Positions 3,840-7,116 of a DNA stretch of 7,116 nucleotides are shown in pieces. A program made the position numbers and the translations under genes. Numbering within the stretch: position 1 is the first letter of the stretch; every line of letters begins with the position of its first letter. This DNA comes from Pseudomonadota bacterium (GTDB lineage Bacteria; Pseudomonadota; Gammaproteobacteria; Acidiferrobacterales; Acidiferrobacteraceae). The stretch lies in contig JAJYPQ010000192.1 in NCBI GenBank assembly GCA_021795255.1, positions 1 to 7,116 of the forward strand, in the 5' to 3' direction. Under the pieces are notes generated by a model. It was given only the letters and a program-made list of their open reading frames with translations, searched no databases and had not been told where the DNA came from.

Positions 3840-6650
3840 CTGCGGCCGGAAGAGCACGCCAGGGAGACGATTGATAAGCTGCTTTTGCAAGCCGGCTGGC
3901 TCGTTTGCGACCCCGATAAGGCGAATATCCACACATTCGTAGGTGTGGCCATCCGCGAGTTCCCCCTAAAATCCGGCCACGGTTTTGCCGACTATCTCTT
4001 GTACGTTAACGGCAAGGCCGCTGGTGTCATCGAGGCCAAGAAGGAAGGGGTAACGCTGATTGGCGTCGAGACCCAGTCCGACAAGTACACTGCAGGCCTT
4101 CCGGACGGGCTTCCGCGTTGGAGCAACCCGCTGCCGTTTTCCTACCAGTCGACCGGAGCGGAGACGCGCTTCACGAACGGACTGGACCCGCAACCACGCT
4201 CACGCCCGGTGTTCGCCTTTCACAAGCCCGAGACCCTGGCCGGTTGGCTGGCTGAAGCCCGCGACTTTGAGGCCGCGCGGCCGCTCATCATCGGAAACCC
4301 GAATGTCCTGTCGGTGGCCGAAAGCGCGGCCGAACAGCGCGGCCGCACCGTCCTGGCCCGCCTGCAACAGATGCCGATGCTCAAAATCGAAGGGCTGTGG
4401 CCCGCCCAGATACAGGCCATCCAGAACCTTGAGCAATCACTTAAGGAAAATCGCCCGCGTGCCTTAATTCAGATGGCCACGGGTTCGGGCAAGACCTTTA
4501 CGGCCATCTCGTTCATCTACCGGCTCATCAAGTTTGCGGGGGCCCGGCGGGTGCTGTTTCTCGTCGACCGCGGCAACCTGGGCGACCAGACCTTGAAGGA
4601 GTTTCAGCGGTACGCCTCGCCCTACAACAACTTCAAGTTTACCGAGGAGTACATTGTCCAGCGCCTGGCGAGCAATACGCTCGACACAACAGCCCGCGTG
4701 TGCATCTGCACCATTCAGCGCATGTACTCCATGCTGAAGGGAAGGGAGTTGCCCGAGGACCTGGAGGATGTGCCATTGGACCAGGCAGGCTCGCTCTTTA
4801 AGAAGCCGGACCCCATCGACTACAACCCGGTCATCCCTATCGAGAGCTTCGACATCATCGTCACAGACGAATGTCATCGTTCCATTTACAACCTCTGGGC
4901 ACAGGTGTTGGAGTACTTCGACGCCTATCTCATTGGGCTCACCGCTACACCCAGCAAGCAGACGTTCGGCTTTTTCAAACAAAATCTCGTTATGGAGTAC
5001 AACCACGAGATGGCCGTGGCCGATGGCGTGAACGTCAATTACGACGTCTACCGGATTCGTACCCAGATTACGGAGGCTGGTTCCAAGGTGGAAGCCGGAT
5101 ACTCGGTGCAGATTCAGGAGCGCGAAACTCGCAAGACGCGTTGGGAGGTCCTTGATGACGACTTCAGCTACGACCCCAACCAGCTCGACCGTCAGGTAGT
5201 GGCCCCGGACCAGATTCGCACCATCGTGCGCACCTTCCGCGACAAGCTTTTTACCGAAATATTCCCAGGCCGCCAATGGGTACCAAAGACCCTCATTTTC
5301 GCCAAGGACGACGCCCATGCGGAGACCATCGTCGGCATCGTGCGGGAGGAATTCGGTAAGGGTAATGACTTTGCCCAGAAGATTACGTACCGCACCACCG
5401 GGGCCAAACCAAAAGACCTTATCAATGAGTTCCGGGCAAGCCCCATGCCCCGGGTCGCGGTTACGGTGGACATGATTGCCACCGGTACCGACATCAAGGC
5501 CGTGGAGGTCGTCATGTTCATGCGTGCCGTCAAATCGCGGGCCTTCTTCGAGCAGATGAAAGGCCGCGGCGTGCGCGTAATTTCGTCCGATGATCTGCAA
5601 AGCGTGACCCCAGATGCTAAGGCCAAAGATCACTTCGTCATTGTTGACGCGGTAGGCGTCTGCGAGCAGGATAAGACCGACTCGCGACCGATGGAGCAAA
5701 AGCCTACCGTGAGCTTCGAGAAGCTCATGCAGGCGGTCGCCTTCGGTAACACCGAAGACGATGTCCTGACTTCGCTTGCAGGCCGCCTTGCGCGCCTTGA
5801 GCACAGTATCAGCGTGGCCGACGACGCCGCGATTCGTAAGGCAAGCGGCGGCTACGGCCTCCAAGACCTTGCTCATCGCATCATCGAGTCCTTGGACCCG
5901 GACACTTATCCCGAGCCCCTGCCTAGTGAGGCCGGGGAAGACCAGGCCCGAAAGGCGCGGCTCGATGCCGTCCGGCCGCTGTACGACCCAGCCCTTCGGA
6001 GCTTGCTTGTAGACATCAGGAAAAAGAGCGAAATCACTATCGACAATGTCAGCGCCGATGACGTGCTCGAAAGTGGCTTCTCCCAGGATGCCCTAGACCG
6101 CGCCAAAGGGATGGTCCAGTCCTTTGAGCTGTTCATCAAAGACCACAAGGACGAAATTACCGCCCTGCAAGTGCTTTACACCAAACCTTATAAGCAGCGC
6201 CTCACCTTCGAGGCCGTAAAGGAACTTGCCGCGGCCATAGAAAAGCCACCGTACCTGTGGACCGAATCTCAGCTCTGGAGCGCATACGCCGCCTTGGAAA
6301 AATCTAAGGTCAGGGGCGCTTCCGGTCGACGCATCCTTACTGACCTCGTATCACTTGTGCGCTTTGCCATCCACCAGGATAACGAACTCATTCCCTTCCC
6401 CGAGCGGGTCAACGCCAACTTCAACGCGTGGCTTGCGAGCGAGGAGGGTGCCGGTAGGAAGTTCACTGACGAGCAAAGGTATTGGTTGGGGATGATTCGC
6501 GACCACATCGCCGCGAATCTCGGTATTGAGTCCGACGATTTCGAGTACGCACCATTCTCGCAACACGGTGGGCTCGGCAAGGTGCACCAGCTGTTCGGGA
6601 ACAGGCTGAATGAAATTATTGAAGAATTGACTGAGACGTTGGCGGCATGA
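3840..6650 (+). CDS. hsdR: Type I restriction enzyme subunit R (HsdR), EcoEI-like
   Basis: ATP-dependent translocase and nuclease subunit of a type I restriction-modification complex; cuts unmethylated foreign DNA when assembled with HsdM and HsdS. From a proposed CTG start at 3840 it has 936 residues; from TTG 3885 it has 921. The early start keeps the helix RPEEHARETIDKLL that normally precedes the nuclease domain. Numbering from 3840: PD-(D/E)xK nuclease with D51 (GFADYLLY), E65 and K67 (VIEAKK); Walker A 213-219 (ATGSGKT); DECH box 343-346; LTATP 367-371; motif V about 539-552 (VDMIATGTDI); motif VI about 572-579 (QMKGRGVR); from about 620 to the end an EcoEI-type C-terminal domain that contacts the methylase core. 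All motifs are intact. The TGA overlaps the hsdS ATG, so the two are co-translated. Confidence 0.96.
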   Translation: MRPEEHARETIDKLLLQAGWLVCDPDKANIHTFVGVAIREFPLKSGHGFADYLLYVNGKAAGVIEAKKEGVTLIGVETQSDKYTAGLPDGLPRWSNPLPFSYQSTGAETRFTNGLDPQPRSRPVFAFHKPETLAGWLAEARDFEAARPLIIGNPNVLSVAESAAEQRGRTVLARLQQMPMLKIEGLWPAQIQAIQNLEQSLKENRPRALIQMATGSGKTFTAISFIYRLIKFAGARRVLFLVDRGNLGDQTLKEFQRYASPYNNFKFTEEYIVQRLASNTLDTTARVCICTIQRMYSMLKGRELPEDLEDVPLDQAGSLFKKPDPIDYNPVIPIESFDIIVTDECHRSIYNLWAQVLEYFDAYLIGLTATPSKQTFGFFKQNLVMEYNHEMAVADGVNVNYDVYRIRTQITEAGSKVEAGYSVQIQERETRKTRWEVLDDDFSYDPNQLDRQVVAPDQIRTIVRTFRDKLFTEIFPGRQWVPKTLIFAKDDAHAETIVGIVREEFGKGNDFAQKITYRTTGAKPKDLINEFRASPMPRVAVTVDMIATGTDIKAVEVVMFMRAVKSRAFFEQMKGRGVRVISSDDLQSVTPDAKAKDHFVIVDAVGVCEQDKTDSRPMEQKPTVSFEKLMQAVAFGNTEDDVLTSLAGRLARLEHSISVADDAAIRKASGGYGLQDLAHRIIESLDPDTYPEPLPSEAGEDQARKARLDAVRPLYDPALRSLLVDIRKKSEITIDNVSADDVLESGFSQDALDRAKGMVQSFELFIKDHKDEITALQVLYTKPYKQRLTFEAVKELAAAIEKPPYLWTESQLWSAYAALEKSKVRGASGRRILTDLVSLVRFAIHQDNELIPFPERVNANFNAWLASEEGAGRKFTDEQRYWLGMIRDHIAANLGIESDDFEYAPFSQHGGLGKVHQLFGNRLNEIIEELTETLAA

Positions 6651-7116
6651 CGAGAGCAGCAGAAGCAGCGCGACATGACAAGAATATGGTGGGCTGCACG
6701 CTCAGTACGCTTGGTGAATTTGTCGCTACCCGCACCAGATGTATCGTGCCTACCAAAACGCCGGATACGACTTTTGAGCTGTACAGCGTGCCGAGTTTCG
6801 ATACAGGCGCACCGGAAATTGTAAAAGGCAGTGACATTGGTTCCAACAAGCAGATCGTCGATGGGGGCACGGTGCTTCTCTCCAAGATCAATCCACGGAT
6901 CAATCGTTCCTGGGTTGTCTCGTTACATACCGTACATCAGAAGATCGCATCCACAGAGTGGATCACGTTTCCGCCTAATGCCGCTTTCGAGCCGAAGTAT
7001 CTGACCTATTTTCTAAGGCTAGATGCCGTTCGTGATTTTCTTGCGGCCAATGCCTCTGGTGTCGGCGGGTCGTTGATGCGCGTTAAACCGGCGACACTGA
7101 AAGACTATCCATTTCC
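6647..7116 (+). CDS. hsdS: Type I restriction specificity subunit S (HsdS), 5' part, runs off the window
   Basis: DNA-recognition subunit that chooses the target sequence for methylation and cleavage. The ATG at 6647 overlaps the hsdR stop (ATGA); an alternative ATG at 6686 would remove 13 residues. The frame is open for 156 codons to the window edge. The visible part is the first target-recognition domain: LYSVPSFDTGAPE at about 45-57, the block SKINPRINRSWVV at 79-91, and at the end GGSLMRVKPATLKDYPF (140-156), which in this family leads into the first conserved helical region. The start of a full-length HsdS of about 400 residues is therefore expected beyond the edge. The DNA appears less GC-rich than hsdR, as is common for specificity genes, which are often exchanged. 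Confidence 0.9.
   Translation, partial: MTRAAEAARHDKNMVGCTLSTLGEFVATRTRCIVPTKTPDTTFELYSVPSFDTGAPEIVKGSDIGSNKQIVDGGTVLLSKINPRINRSWVVSLHTVHQKIASTEWITFPPNAAFEPKYLTYFLRLDAVRDFLAANASGVGGSLMRVKPATLKDYPF

Noticed and set aside
3296..3952. Minus-strand open frame of 218 codons over the repressor gene and spacer
   Set aside because: It is antisense to a clear HTH gene and to the start of hsdR, has no ribosome-binding site and no recognisable protein family.
4464..5876. Minus-strand open frame of 470 codons inside hsdR
   Set aside because: It is fully antisense to conserved HsdR helicase motifs, a common effect of GC-rich codon use, and shows no recognisable domain.

Overview
The window reads as a mobile-element region of a fairly GC-rich bacterium, most likely a proteobacterium (gamma or beta). 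The basis is the family flavour of the integrase, the HD protein and the HsdR; no ribosomal RNA or tRNA is present to place it more exactly. No CRISPR array and no insertion sequence was seen.

Left part, minus strand (3255 down to 1): a compact integration operon. A small excisionase-like winged-HTH gene (3255-3019) overlaps the start of a complete tyrosine integrase (3026-1821). The integrase overlaps by ATGA a 54-codon ORF (1824-1660), which in turn overlaps by ATGA an OB-fold plus HD-domain protein (1663-731). The four frames form an unbroken chain of stop/start overlaps, which points to translational coupling. After about 260 bp comes a gene for a small two-TM membrane protein (470-42), whose stop may overlap the start of another frame leaving the window (45-1). 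Integrase, HD-domain (TraI_2/MobH-like or YhaM-like) protein and small membrane protein together suggest an integrative and conjugative element or a derivative.

Centre (3256-3640): a 139-bp divergent regulatory region with three short perfect inverted repeats, one lying just upstream of the start codon of a Cro/C1-type repressor gene (3395-3640, plus strand). This looks like the switch controlling excision and integration.

Right part, plus strand (3840-7116): a type I restriction system of EcoEI-like type. hsdR is complete and overlaps by ATGA an hsdS that runs off the window. hsdM is not between them. The start of hsdR is unusual: no ATG or GTG is available in frame after the last upstream stop, and the only good ribosome-binding site serves a CTG codon at 3840. 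The same reading frame upstream of that stop is open from an ATG at 3666.

Taken together: an element integration/excision module and its repressor, next to a restriction system that is either element cargo or the flanking defence locus. No clear attachment site was recognised, so the element boundary cannot be placed.
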